This document shows positions 35,995-45,247 of a stretch of DNA of 64,000 nucleotides, piece after piece; the first letter of the stretch is position 1; each line of letters starts with the position of its first letter. The DNA is from Sediminicola sp037203765 (GTDB lineage: Bacteria > Bacteroidota > Bacteroidia > Flavobacteriales > Flavobacteriaceae): the NCBI RefSeq assembly GCF_037203765.1, contig NZ_JBBCAS010000005.1, positions 1 through 64,000 of the forward strand. Reading direction: 5' to 3'. The position numbers and the translations under genes were made by a program. Under the pieces are notes generated by a model. That model was not told where the DNA came from, ran no database searches, and worked only from the letters and a program-made list of their open reading frames with translations.

Positions 35995-38900
35995 TTAATT
36001 CTTGTCAGGATTAATAGATGAATTGCTCTCGGCCTCCTTGGTTTTTATTCTGATGAGCTCTTGTTTGGCCTCATCAACAACCGCGGTATATTGCCCGAAA
36101 TTGGTAATTACGCTCTCCAAAATATAGGTGGCCTGGAAAGCATCACCCAGGGCATAGAAATTCTTGGCCATGATCACCAATCCTTTACCACCCCATTCCT
36201 TATATGCAGCATAATCTTTCGCTATTTTAGAGACCGATGCATTGGATGCCTCATAGCTCTTGGCCTTATTTTTAAAGTACGCATCATAGTACAAGGCTTC
36301 TGCAGCCAATTCCCCTGAGGCGATCTTCATAACCTCGGCATAGGCCTTTTCTGCTTTTGCCTCATTATTGGTAGCAATGGCAGACCTCGCAATCATGATC
36401 TGCGCATCACTTTTGATCCGGTTATCTATTTTTGAAGTTGCCAATACTTTTTCCGCATAGGCTATGGTCTTGTCATAATTCTTTTGCTCGTAGTATCCTT
36501 TCATAAGGTTGGATTGAGCAAAAGTGATATTCTGTTGAATATTGGCCGTATTTTCCAATTGTTCCAAAAATGGAATGGCCGTGGTATAATTTTTATTCCC
36601 CACATGGATCTCACAAACACGGGTCAATGCCTGCTCGGAATACTCACTGCCACCTCTATTGGCAACAAAGGTGTAATGGGCAAGTGCCTTGTCTTTTTCC
36701 CCTTTGGCAAAATACAATTGTGCCAAATTGAAATTCGCCTTTAGGGCATTTAAGCCATTGGGGAATTGTTGGATATAGCTCTGATATCCCTTGATGGCCG
36801 CATCGGTGCGCCCTTCTATGTATTGTTTGTCCGCAGATTCAAAAGTGGCATTGTCCAGTTCAGCATCGGTCACCTCCACAAAATCCAAGTTTTTCACCCA
36901 GTCGGCATATTCGTTTACACGCCCCAGGTCCACATAGATCAATTTGGCCGTGGCCACTGCCTGTACCGCTTCTTGGGTATTGGGATAGTCGCGCACCACC
37001 GTTTTGAATTTTCCAAGGGCCTGATCGTTCTGACTGCCATTGTAATATACCAGACCTTGTCTCATCAGCGCCTGTGGCACCAATGAACTCGCCTTGTACT
37101 GGCCGATCAATTTGTCATAGGAACGCAATCCCTGATCTATCCTGTTCTCCTTTACATAGGAGTTCCCCAACTCAAAAAGAACATCGTCCATCAAAGTGGA
37201 ATTGGGATACTTGGTCGTAAAGCTGTTCAATTCCTCAATTTTGGTAGCCGTTCTATCGACAAACCCATACGAAAGAGCCTTTTGGAATGCCGCATAGTCC
37301 TTCTCTGGCCCGGTCAATGCCAAAGCCTGGTTATAGGCTTCCATGGCCGGCCAGTATTTACTGCTCACAAAATGGCTGTCTCCCAATCGCAGGAAGGCAT
37401 CGTGCAATTTATTGGTATCGGAAGGGCGGGTAGCCGTATATTTTTCAAAATAGGAGGCGGCGTTGTTATAATCCTTGAGCTTAAAATAGGTGTAGCCCAA
37501 GTTATACCCCAATTCCTTGTACTCCGGTATGGAGCGTGCATTTGGATTGGCTTGGAATTGAATAAAATCTACCAGGGCCTCCCTGTAATTGTTCAATAGG
37601 TATTCGGACTCGGCCTTCCAATATTGGGCCCTTGCCTTAAAAAGACCATCCTCCGCACTTGCCAAGGATTTTTTGAAATTGGCCACGGCACCGGAATAAT
37701 CCGCATCTATAAAAAGTTCAATGGCCCTGTAATACCCCACTTTTTGATAAGTGGCCTTACTGGCATAGTTTTTATTTTCTTCGAGCAGGGCCATGGCCCC
37801 CTTGAAATTTTTGGAGGTAATATAGGAATCAACCAACAGCTCCTGAATTTCCTTGGTCTCGGCACTTCCCGGATATTTGTCCATATAAGTGGTCAGTACC
37901 TTGGGGACACTCTCATACGCATTTCCAATCTCATAGCTCAATCGGGCATAGTTCAGGTAGGCATCTTTTTGAATTTCCGGAACAAATTCCATTTGGGAGG
38001 CATTTCTAAAAGCATTCAACGCTTCCTGCTTTTTGTCCAAGTTCAAATAGCATTCCGCCAAATGGTAATAGGCATTTTGGGCAACGCTGTTATCGCCCCC
38101 AATAATTTTATTGAACTGCTGTATGGCATTGGCATAATCTTCCTGCTTGTAATAGGAATAGCCGAGGAAATAGTAATCCGTATTGCTCCATTTCCCTTTT
38201 TTGCCCTTGTATTCTTCCAGATAAGGAATGGCATTGCTGTATTGCTTTAGGTTGAAATAACTCTCCCCAATAATCTTATTGAGTTCGGATACCTCTTGTC
38301 GGTCCGCTTTTGCCAATTGCTTTTTGGCAAGCTCAATGGCCTTCTCAAAATTACCTTGCTTAAAATTTAAGTCGGCCTGGTAATACGATAGGTTTTCATC
38401 GAGTAGCCGTTGATCGGTTATTTGATCGAAACGGGCACTTGCACCTGCATAATCATCATTCTGATATGCTATAAACCCCAAATAATACTTGGCTTGGGAA
38501 CCATACTTGGGCGAATTGCTCACCTTGTTCAGGTACTGCTCCGCCTCTTTGGACTTATTGGAAGAAAAAAGGGAATATCCATAATTAAAGTTATATCGGT
38601 CCCTATCTGCTCGGGAAATGGAATACTGATCTACTTTACCATACCATTTTAGGGCATAGGGATATTTACCGGTCTCAAAATAATAATCGGCCACATCGAA
38701 GAAAGCCGAATTTCTCTTGGTGGAGGTAGGATAGTTTTCCACAAAATCCTCCATCAAACGGTCTGCCCCAATTTGGTTCAGCCGTATGGCCGCATTGGCC
38801 GCATAGTAGGCACTGTTGGCCTTGACCTCCAAATCGTTGGTGTTGGAGTTCACCTTGTCAAAAATAGTCTGTGATGCTTGGTACTGTTTGTTGTTGTAAA

Positions 38901-39018
38901 GCGCCAGCGCTTCTTGATAGTCTTTTTGATCATGGGTATAGATCTTTGATTCTTGGCCATGGCCGAACCTTACCATCCCTATAAGACACAGTAGTAAAGC
39001 GGTTTTTTTATTTCGCAT
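35995..39018 (-). CDS. Large exported tetratricopeptide-repeat protein
   Basis: 1007 residues. Signal peptide MRNKKTALLLCLIGMVRFGHGQ. The rest is an almost continuous solenoid of TPR motifs (for example YYLGFIAYQNDDYAGASARFDQI, AYYHLAECYLNLDKKQEALNAF, ALYYDAYFKNKAKSYEASNASV), roughly 20 or more repeats, with a Lys/Asn-rich tail. Expected to be periplasmic or outer-membrane associated, as a scaffold. The downstream barrel gene suggests a two-part envelope machine, resembling alginate/PEL export pairs in layout only; its cargo is unknown. Confidence 0.85.
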   Translation of the reverse strand: MRNKKTALLLCLIGMVRFGHGQESKIYTHDQKDYQEALALYNNKQYQASQTIFDKVNSNTNDLEVKANSAYYAANAAIRLNQIGADRLMEDFVENYPTSTKRNSAFFDVADYYFETGKYPYALKWYGKVDQYSISRADRDRYNFNYGYSLFSSNKSKEAEQYLNKVSNSPKYGSQAKYYLGFIAYQNDDYAGASARFDQITDQRLLDENLSYYQADLNFKQGNFEKAIELAKKQLAKADRQEVSELNKIIGESYFNLKQYSNAIPYLEEYKGKKGKWSNTDYYFLGYSYYKQEDYANAIQQFNKIIGGDNSVAQNAYYHLAECYLNLDKKQEALNAFRNASQMEFVPEIQKDAYLNYARLSYEIGNAYESVPKVLTTYMDKYPGSAETKEIQELLVDSYITSKNFKGAMALLEENKNYASKATYQKVGYYRAIELFIDADYSGAVANFKKSLASAEDGLFKARAQYWKAESEYLLNNYREALVDFIQFQANPNARSIPEYKELGYNLGYTYFKLKDYNNAASYFEKYTATRPSDTNKLHDAFLRLGDSHFVSSKYWPAMEAYNQALALTGPEKDYAAFQKALSYGFVDRTATKIEELNSFTTKYPNSTLMDDVLFELGNSYVKENRIDQGLRSYDKLIGQYKASSLVPQALMRQGLVYYNGSQNDQALGKFKTVVRDYPNTQEAVQAVATAKLIYVDLGRVNEYADWVKNLDFVEVTDAELDNATFESADKQYIEGRTDAAIKGYQSYIQQFPNGLNALKANFNLAQLYFAKGEKDKALAHYTFVANRGGSEYSEQALTRVCEIHVGNKNYTTAIPFLEQLENTANIQQNITFAQSNLMKGYYEQKNYDKTIAYAEKVLATSKIDNRIKSDAQIMIARSAIATNNEAKAEKAYAEVMKIASGELAAEALYYDAYFKNKAKSYEASNASVSKIAKDYAAYKEWGGKGLVIMAKNFYALGDAFQATYILESVITNFGQYTAVVDEAKQELIRIKTKEAESNSSINPDKN

Positions 39019-39256
39019 AATGTTCTCTAGCTGTTAAAAATTAACCGTAAATGAATTTATATAACGTTAAAAATTGTGCTTAAGTATTCTTGTCGGGCTA
39101 CATTTTGCAACCTTTTATCAAGAACCCCCAAGATCGATTTGAGTCAACAAAATCCATGCCTTGTTTAACTTTATTTAAGGCGAAAGATATATATTTTTAA
39201 AAGACCTTGATTTCTTTTAACAAGAACTTATTACCTTTATCTCAATTATTAAAAAC

Positions 39257-39940
39257 ATGGGCGAAAGCATACTGCACTTAAAGGACGTGGCCGTTTTTCA
39301 GAAGGAAAATTTGGTACTCAACGAAATCAATCTAGAAATAAAAAAAGGAGAGTTTGTTTACCTCATCGGGAAGACCGGTAGTGGCAAAAGTAGCTTTATG
39401 AAACTGCTCTATGGGGACCTCCCCCTATTGGAGGGTTCCGGCAGGATCGTGGATTTTGACCTTAAGACCCTAAAGGAGAAAGACATCCCCTATTTACGGA
39501 GAAAGCTGGGTATTGTTTTCCAAGATTTTAAATTATTGCCCGATAGGAGCATCAACAACAACCTCCGTTTTGTCCTTAAGGCTACGGGCTGGAAAGATGA
39601 CAACCTTATGGACGCCAAGATAGAGGAGGTCTTGGGCAAGGTAGGTATGAAGACCAAAGGCTTTAAGTTCCCTCACGAGCTTTCCGGTGGGGAGCAACAG
39701 CGCATAGCCATAGCCCGCGCCCTGTTGAACGACCCAGAACTGATCTTGGCCGATGAGCCGACAGGGAATTTGGACCCACAGACCAGTGTGGAGGTCATGA
39801 AAGTGTTGCAAGAGATCAATGCCACGGGACGTACCATATTGATGGCCACCCATGATTACGCCCTCATATTGAAATATCCATCCAAAACCTTGAAATGTGA
39901 CGGCAACAAGGTCTTTGAAGTAGTTCAAAAGGCCGTTTAA
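39257..39940 (+). CDS. ftsE: Cell division ATP-binding protein FtsE
   Basis: ABC ATPase that, with FtsX, activates periplasmic peptidoglycan hydrolases at the septum. 227 residues; Walker A GKTGSGKS (38-45), Q-loop VFQDFKLLPDRS, signature LSGGEQQR (142-149), Walker B LILADEP (162-168), and switch His in THDYALI. The FtsE-specific FQDFKLL stretch supports the name over LolD or MacB. ftsX is not adjacent; in related genomes it lies elsewhere. Confidence 0.9.
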   Translation: MGESILHLKDVAVFQKENLVLNEINLEIKKGEFVYLIGKTGSGKSSFMKLLYGDLPLLEGSGRIVDFDLKTLKEKDIPYLRRKLGIVFQDFKLLPDRSINNNLRFVLKATGWKDDNLMDAKIEEVLGKVGMKTKGFKFPHELSGGEQQRIAIARALLNDPELILADEPTGNLDPQTSVEVMKVLQEINATGRTILMATHDYALILKYPSKTLKCDGNKVFEVVQKAV

Positions 39941-39994
39941 TAACACATCACCTTCTAAAACCCATCTGTAGTCCACCTTCCCGGCAAAGCACAT

Positions 39995-40813
39995 ATGATC
40001 ATAAAAAAACAAGTCTATAGCGCGGATAAGAAGGTAAACCCATTGGTAGGTATCCTCCTTTTTCTTATTTCCATATTGCTCCTGGTCATCACGGTGCCCT
40101 TTGGTTTTGTCTATGGGCTTTTTTACAAACTCTTTACCAGGGGATTAACGGGAATTGGGGAATACACGCTCAAAATAGCCATATCCATTGACCAATTGGG
40201 GAATGTGAGCATGCAGCATTTGTTGAATTTTCTCTGGATCAAAAAAGGCGGCTACTATTTTGGGAATCGGGATGAAACCATTTCCAGCGCCATCGGCAGA
40301 AACAAAAAATTGGGAAGTCTGACTGTCTTCGGACGGATCATCGATAAACTATTGGATACCATAGACCCCAACCATTCCCTCAACTCAATTGACTATTATA
40401 TAGAACCTACGGAAAGAATAATCGATAAATTGGCCTGGATACATCTGGTAGACCGTAAAATATTGAGCACACGCTCCAAAGGCAAAACAAAGTACTACAT
40501 TCCCGGAGGAAAAAGGGAGCTTGGGGAAACAGATACGGCAACCTTGGCACGAGAGATCAAAGAAGAACTGAGCGTGGATATCCATGTTGGCTCCTTGGAA
40601 TATATAGGAATTTTTGAAGCCCAGGCTGATGGCCATAAACCTGGAATTCTGGTGCGCATGACCTGTTATGCCGCCCATTATGAAGGACAGCTCCTGCCCG
40701 ATTCCGAGATTGAGGAAATGGTTTGGCTTACGTATGGCGACCGGGATATGGTCTCTGCTGTGGACCAATTGATTTTCGATTTTTTATACAAAAAGGGAGC
40801 CCTGGCACAGTAG
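39995..40813 (+). CDS. Membrane domain fused to NUDIX hydrolase
   Basis: 272 residues in two parts. Residues 1-135 hold one or two membrane helices (about 15-45: NPLVGILLFLISILLLVITVPFGF) and then DQLGNVSMQHLLNFLWIKKGGYYFGNRDETISSAIG, which looks like a stand-alone small membrane protein of Flavobacteriaceae. Residues about 141-272 are a NUDIX hydrolase starting RIIDKLAWIHLVDRKILSTR. Its box runs 172-194 with the pattern G-x5-E-x7-REIxEE, intact except Gly to Ser. So a membrane-anchored pyrophosphohydrolase is predicted; nucleotide substrate unknown. No frameshift is seen at the join. Confidence 0.85.
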   Translation: MIIKKQVYSADKKVNPLVGILLFLISILLLVITVPFGFVYGLFYKLFTRGLTGIGEYTLKIAISIDQLGNVSMQHLLNFLWIKKGGYYFGNRDETISSAIGRNKKLGSLTVFGRIIDKLLDTIDPNHSLNSIDYYIEPTERIIDKLAWIHLVDRKILSTRSKGKTKYYIPGGKRELGETDTATLAREIKEELSVDIHVGSLEYIGIFEAQADGHKPGILVRMTCYAAHYEGQLLPDSEIEEMVWLTYGDRDMVSAVDQLIFDFLYKKGALAQ

Positions 40814-40873
40814 CGTATTACCAATTGCGAATCTTTTTTGTTACTTTGTGCGCATACGAACTAAAAATTTTAC

Positions 40874-41614
40874 ATGGAAATACTCGGTATTGATATAGGC
40901 GGCTCTGGAATAAAAGGAGCAATGGTAAATGTGGAAACAGGGGAAATGCTCACGGAACGCTTCCGCATTCCGACACCAGACTCCAAAAAACCCGCCGAAA
41001 TAGCCGAGGTGGTCGCTCAAATCGTATCCCATTTCAATTATACCGGTCCTGTAGGTTGCGGTTTCCCCTCTGTGATCAGAAATGGAATTTGCAAATCCAA
41101 GGGCAACCTCCACAAATCCTGGGTAGGGGTGCATGTTGGCGACCTATTTGAGAAGGCCACAGGGCAACCCTTTACCGTAGTGAACGACGCCGATGCCGCC
41201 GGATGTGCCTGTATGAATTTTGGTGTGGGCAAAAACGAAAAGGGACTTGTTATCATGATCACCATAGGTACTGGATTGGGAAGCGGTGCCTTTTTGGACG
41301 GTAGGCTGATCCCCAATTTTGAATTGGGACAGATTCCCTATAAAAAATACGATAAGATAGAATCCTGGGCAGCAGGGTCCGTGAAGGAAAAGAAGAACAT
41401 GAGCTATAAAAAGTGGGGCAAGCGCTTCAACAAATTCCTGAATTATGTGGATTTGATTGTAGCCCCAGACCTGATCATATTGGGAGGTGGCGCCTCCAAG
41501 GATTGGGACGAGTTCAAGGAACAGATCGATTTGGAGACCCGGGTAATTCCCGCCGGATTGGAGAATACGGCCGGGATTATAGGAGCAGCCACCGCCTGTA
41601 GCCAACATTTATAA
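40874..41614 (+). CDS. ppgK: Polyphosphate glucokinase (ROK family)
   Basis: Phosphorylates glucose with polyphosphate or ATP. 246 residues. The phosphate loop is DIGGSGIKGAM (7-17), catalytic Asp105 is in VVNDADAAG, and GTGLGSGAFLDG is the second phosphate motif, followed by LIPNFELGQIPY. The ROK zinc cluster CxCGxxGCxE is absent, and the KKYDKIESWAAGS/KKWGKRFNKFL part fits PpgK. It starts 60 bases after the NUDIX gene and ends at a shared terminator with typA. Confidence 0.88.
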   Translation: MEILGIDIGGSGIKGAMVNVETGEMLTERFRIPTPDSKKPAEIAEVVAQIVSHFNYTGPVGCGFPSVIRNGICKSKGNLHKSWVGVHVGDLFEKATGQPFTVVNDADAAGCACMNFGVGKNEKGLVIMITIGTGLGSGAFLDGRLIPNFELGQIPYKKYDKIESWAAGSVKEKKNMSYKKWGKRFNKFLNYVDLIVAPDLIILGGGASKDWDEFKEQIDLETRVIPAGLENTAGIIGAATACSQHL

Positions 41615-41633
41615 AATAGAACACCCATAAAAC

Positions 41634-41668
41634 AAAAATCCCCGAACCATTGGTCCGGGGATTTTTTT
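41634..41668. terminator. Bidirectional terminator between ppgK and typA
   Basis: AAAAATCCCCG pairs with CGGGGATTTTT, and the inner bases ACCA/TGGT extend the stem. A- and T-runs at both ends serve both convergent genes. Confidence 0.92.
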
Positions 41669-41685
41669 ATGAACTGATATTGCTA

Positions 41686-43485
41686 TTAAGCGATCTTAAA
41701 ACGCTTACGATCTACTTCTTTCAAGTAAATTTTACGAAGTCTGATATGCTTTGGCGTAACCTCAACATACTCATCTTTCTGTATATATTCCAATGCCTCC
41801 TCCAAAGAGAATTTGATGGCAGGTACAATTTTGGCCTTGTCATCTGCTCCAGAAGAACGTACGTTGGAAAGTTTCTTGGTCTTTGTTACGTTCACGGTCA
41901 TATCGTCTCCCCTGGAGTTTTCACCGATCACCTGACCTTCGTAGATATCCTCTCCCGGATCAACAAAGAACTTACCTCTTTCCTGCAATTTATCAATAGA
42001 GTAAGGAATGGATTTCCCTGTTTCCATTGAAACCAAAGAACCGTTCTGTCTTTGTGGAATATCCCCTTTCATCGGCTGGTATTCCAAGAATCTATGGGAC
42101 ATGATGGCCTCACCTGCGGTAGCGGTCAACAATTGGTTTCTCAATCCGATAATTCCACGTGATGGAATCATGAACTCACATACCATACGCTCACCTCTAG
42201 CTTCCATACTGGTCATCTCCCCTTTTCTTATGGAGACCATTTCCACTGCCCTACCAGAAACTTCTTCCGGCAAATCAATGGTCAAATGCTCAATAGGCTC
42301 ACATTTAACACCGTCAATTTCCTTGATGATTACCTGTGGCTGTCCAATCTGAAGTTCGTAACCTTCCCTACGCATGGTCTCGATCAATACAGAAAGGTGC
42401 AATACCCCACGGCCAAAGACCATGAATTTATCCGCACTGTCCGTAGACGCAACACGTAATGCCAAGTTTTTCTCCAATTCTTTCTGCAACCTATCATTGA
42501 TATGTCTGGAGGTTACAAATTTACCATCCTTACCAAAGAAAGGACTATCGTTGATGGTGAACAACATACTCATGGTAGGCTCATCAATGGCGATGGTCTT
42601 CAATTGCTCTGGATTTTCGATATCGGCAACGGTATCACCAATTTCGAAACCTTCCAATCCAACGATGGCACAGATATCACCCGTGGCAACTTCCTGCACT
42701 TTTAGACGACCCAAACCTTCGAAGGTATATAATTCCTTTACTTTCGTTTTTACGATACTTCCGTTTCTTTTCACCAAAGAAACCTGCTGACCTTCCTTCA
42801 GTGTACCTCTTTGCAATCTACCAATAGCGATCCTACCGGTAAAAGAAGAGAAGTCCAATGAGGTGATCAACATTTGCGTATTTCCTTCCTTTGGTTCAAA
42901 AGTTGGAATATGCTCAATGACCATGTCCAATAATGGCTCTATGTTATCTGTTTGGTTTTTCCAATCATCACTCATCCAGTTGTTCTTTGCAGAACCGTAA
43001 ACGGTTGGAAAATCGAGCTGCCATTCTTCGGCACCCAATTCGAACATCAAATCAAATACTTTTTCGTGCACCTCTTCTGGGGTACAGTTTTCTTTGTCAA
43101 CCTTGTTTACGACCACACATGGCTTTAAACCAAGATCAATTGCTTTTTGCAATACGAAACGGGTTTGTGGCATAGGACCTTCAAAAGCATCCACCAATAA
43201 CAACACCCCGTCGGCCATGTTCAAAACACGCTCAACCTCACCACCGAAATCGGCGTGACCAGGAGTATCAATGATATTAATTTTGGTTCCCTTATATACT
43301 ACGGAAACGTTTTTGGATGTGATGGTAATACCTCTTTCACGCTCCAAATCGTTGTTGTCCAATATTAAATCGCCTGTGTTCTGGTTCTCCCTGAACAATT
43401 GGCAGTGGTACATGATTTTATCTACTAACGTAGTCTTACCGTGGTCTACGTGGGCAATAATTGCAATGTTTTTTGTTGCTGACAT
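41686..43485 (-). CDS. typA: Ribosome-associated GTPase TypA/BipA
   Basis: Translational GTPase that binds the ribosome and helps late 50S assembly and stress growth. 599 residues. G1 AHVDHGKTT (11-19), the switch RGITITSKN, G3 DTPGHADFGGEVERV and G4 VNKVDKENCT are intact. EF-G-like domains III and V and the BipA C-terminal domain follow, ending KIYLKEVDRKRFKIA. A TTG-N22-TATCTTTG promoter is upstream. Confidence 0.96.
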   Translation of the reverse strand: MSATKNIAIIAHVDHGKTTLVDKIMYHCQLFRENQNTGDLILDNNDLERERGITITSKNVSVVYKGTKINIIDTPGHADFGGEVERVLNMADGVLLLVDAFEGPMPQTRFVLQKAIDLGLKPCVVVNKVDKENCTPEEVHEKVFDLMFELGAEEWQLDFPTVYGSAKNNWMSDDWKNQTDNIEPLLDMVIEHIPTFEPKEGNTQMLITSLDFSSFTGRIAIGRLQRGTLKEGQQVSLVKRNGSIVKTKVKELYTFEGLGRLKVQEVATGDICAIVGLEGFEIGDTVADIENPEQLKTIAIDEPTMSMLFTINDSPFFGKDGKFVTSRHINDRLQKELEKNLALRVASTDSADKFMVFGRGVLHLSVLIETMRREGYELQIGQPQVIIKEIDGVKCEPIEHLTIDLPEEVSGRAVEMVSIRKGEMTSMEARGERMVCEFMIPSRGIIGLRNQLLTATAGEAIMSHRFLEYQPMKGDIPQRQNGSLVSMETGKSIPYSIDKLQERGKFFVDPGEDIYEGQVIGENSRGDDMTVNVTKTKKLSNVRSSGADDKAKIVPAIKFSLEEALEYIQKDEYVEVTPKHIRLRKIYLKEVDRKRFKIA

Positions 43486-43526
43486 AACTATAATTTAAAT
43501 GCATTCGACCTTCCTGAATGCGCGCG

Positions 43527-43559
43527 CAAAGATACTCCTTTTTTTGAACCTTTCGACAA
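43527..43559 (-). promoter_or_regulatory. typA promoter
   Basis: TTG (43559-43557 on the minus strand), a 22-base spacer and TATCTTTG (43534-43527) match the Bacteroidota consensus, about 42 bases before the ATG. Confidence 0.65.
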
Positions 43560-43713
43560 AAGGACAGTTTTTCTTAAATAATTGATTTTGAAGCAGTTTC
43601 ACAAACCAACATTGTACTTTTTATATTGACAGAAATACGGTCCAAACATCACCATTGGACTATCTGTCATTGCTACCGACAGGTAACAGCGGTTTTGTAC
43701 ACCCATGGACAGG

Positions 43714-44199
43714 TTACTGTTCATCTGCCGATGGGCCATAGGAAGCAGGTACGGACTCATCCAACAAACGGAGACACACCCCCAGCTGTGCTCTATGGTG
43801 TGGGATTTGGTTCAGCACCATGCCTCTTAACACTCGGTATTTTGGCATTTCCATGAGCGTTTTGCCACCTTGGGTCATTTTCCAATGTTTTTCAAATTCG
43901 CTATCGGCAACCTTTAGGGATTCCTTGGCTTTCTCTGCAGCAGCTTTCATCACCTTGACCATCTCATCCACTGTTTCGTTCACGGGAGGCTTATAATCAT
44001 CCATGGACATTTCATCCTGTACCATGGTGCCTGTTACCCAGCTGGGTATCTCTGCCAAATGGCTTCCCAATTGCTTTAGCGACATGGATTTGGGATGGGG
44101 CCGCCAATCCAATTTATCCTTGGGAATACGCTTTAAAAATTTTTCTGTGAGTGCTACTTCATTCTCCAATTCTTCGATCAACAAATCTTGTAGTTTCAT
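43714..44199 (-). CDS. DinB-family protein
   Basis: 161-residue four-helix-bundle protein of the DinB/YfiT superfamily. Metal-ligand histidines are in LGSHLAEIP (about residue 50) and in the paired PHHRAQLG (about 136). Related proteins bind divalent metal and act as thiol-dependent transferases; its own reaction is unknown. Cytoplasmic. It stands alone between the typA promoter region and kdsA. Confidence 0.85.
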   Translation of the reverse strand: MKLQDLLIEELENEVALTEKFLKRIPKDKLDWRPHPKSMSLKQLGSHLAEIPSWVTGTMVQDEMSMDDYKPPVNETVDEMVKVMKAAAEKAKESLKVADSEFEKHWKMTQGGKTLMEMPKYRVLRGMVLNQIPHHRAQLGVCLRLLDESVPASYGPSADEQ

Positions 44200-44354
44200 G
44201 ATTTATGTAGTTAATGGTTTATCCTATAATTTACGAAAAATTAAAATTTATTTGTAATACTAGGGGCGCGTTTCAAGTTATAATTTAAAAACAATAACAG
44301 ATGGAATAGTCCCTAATAAATTTGGGGGAGTCCAAATTCTTGTTCCAAAACTCC

Positions 44355-44362
44355 TATCTTTG
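44355..44362 (+). promoter_or_regulatory. -7 element for kdsA
   Basis: TATCTTTG, 18 bases before the kdsA ATG. No TTG at the -33 distance. Confidence 0.45.
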
Positions 44363-44380
44363 TGACCTAAATTTTGAAGC

Positions 44381-45199
44381 ATGAAACTAGAGTTGATCCC
44401 TCAGATAAAACACACCGACAGCAACAACTTTTTCCTACTCTGTGGCCCCTGTGCCATTGAAGGGGAGGAAATGGCCATGCGTATTGCGGAAAAGGTAGTC
44501 TCCATTACCGATAAACTGCAGATTCCCTATGTATTCAAAGGTAGTTTTAAAAAGGCCAACCGCAGCAGGGTTGATTCTTTCACCGGGATTGGCGACGAAA
44601 AAGCGCTTAAAATTCTCCGTAAGGTTTCCGAAACCTTTCATGTGCCCACGGTAACGGACATCCATGAAATTTCAGACGCCATTATGGCCGCAGAGTATGT
44701 TGATGTCCTGCAGATTCCTGCTTTTTTGGTCCGTCAGACCGATTTGGTGGTGGCAGCTGCTGAGACCGGAAGGGCCGTAAACCTAAAAAAGGGTCAATTT
44801 ATGAGTCCCGAGAGCATGAAGCATGCGGTCATGAAGGTAGAGGAATCCAATAACGAGCAGGTAATGGTGACGGACCGGGGAACCATGTTCGGATATCAGG
44901 ATATGATCGTGGATTTTAGGGGTATCCCTACCATGAAACAATACGCACCCGTAGTATTGGATGTTACCCACTCCCTACAGCAACCCAACCAATCTTCTGG
45001 GGTTACCGGTGGTAGACCGGATATGATAGAGACCATTGCCAGGGCAGGTATTGTCACTGGGGCCGATGGTATTTTTATGGAGACCCATTTTGATCCTGCC
45101 AATGCCAAAAGTGATGGCGCCAATATGTTGCATTTGGATCATTTGGAAAAATTATTGACGAATTTAGTCGCTATTCGAAAAACAATCAATAATTTGTAG
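44381..45199 (+). CDS. kdsA: 3-deoxy-8-phosphooctulonate synthase (metal-dependent class)
   Basis: Condenses arabinose 5-phosphate with phosphoenolpyruvate to Kdo 8-phosphate for lipopolysaccharide inner core. 272 residues. LLCGPCAIEGEE places Cys24 where class II (metal-dependent) enzymes have the metal ligand, rather than the Asn of E. coli; candidate partners are His in LDVTHSLQQP, Glu in METHFDP and Asp in DPANAKSDG. Substrate motifs include KGSFKKANRSR and GGRPDMIE. The next gene starts 48 bases on. Confidence 0.95.
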   Translation: MKLELIPQIKHTDSNNFFLLCGPCAIEGEEMAMRIAEKVVSITDKLQIPYVFKGSFKKANRSRVDSFTGIGDEKALKILRKVSETFHVPTVTDIHEISDAIMAAEYVDVLQIPAFLVRQTDLVVAAAETGRAVNLKKGQFMSPESMKHAVMKVEESNNEQVMVTDRGTMFGYQDMIVDFRGIPTMKQYAPVVLDVTHSLQQPNQSSGVTGGRPDMIETIARAGIVTGADGIFMETHFDPANAKSDGANMLHLDHLEKLLTNLVAIRKTINNL

Positions 45200-45247
45200 T
45201 CCATAAATGATGGCTCTCCAAAGGAAGCCATAGGACCAAATTATTAC

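Noticed and set aside
37624..38250. Plus-strand frame of 208 residues in the TPR gene
   Set aside because: Antisense shadow with an unusual Ile/Gly-rich composition; the TPR frame is clear.
43626..43856. 76-residue plus-strand frame
   Set aside because: It is mostly antisense to the DinB-family gene and has no start signal.
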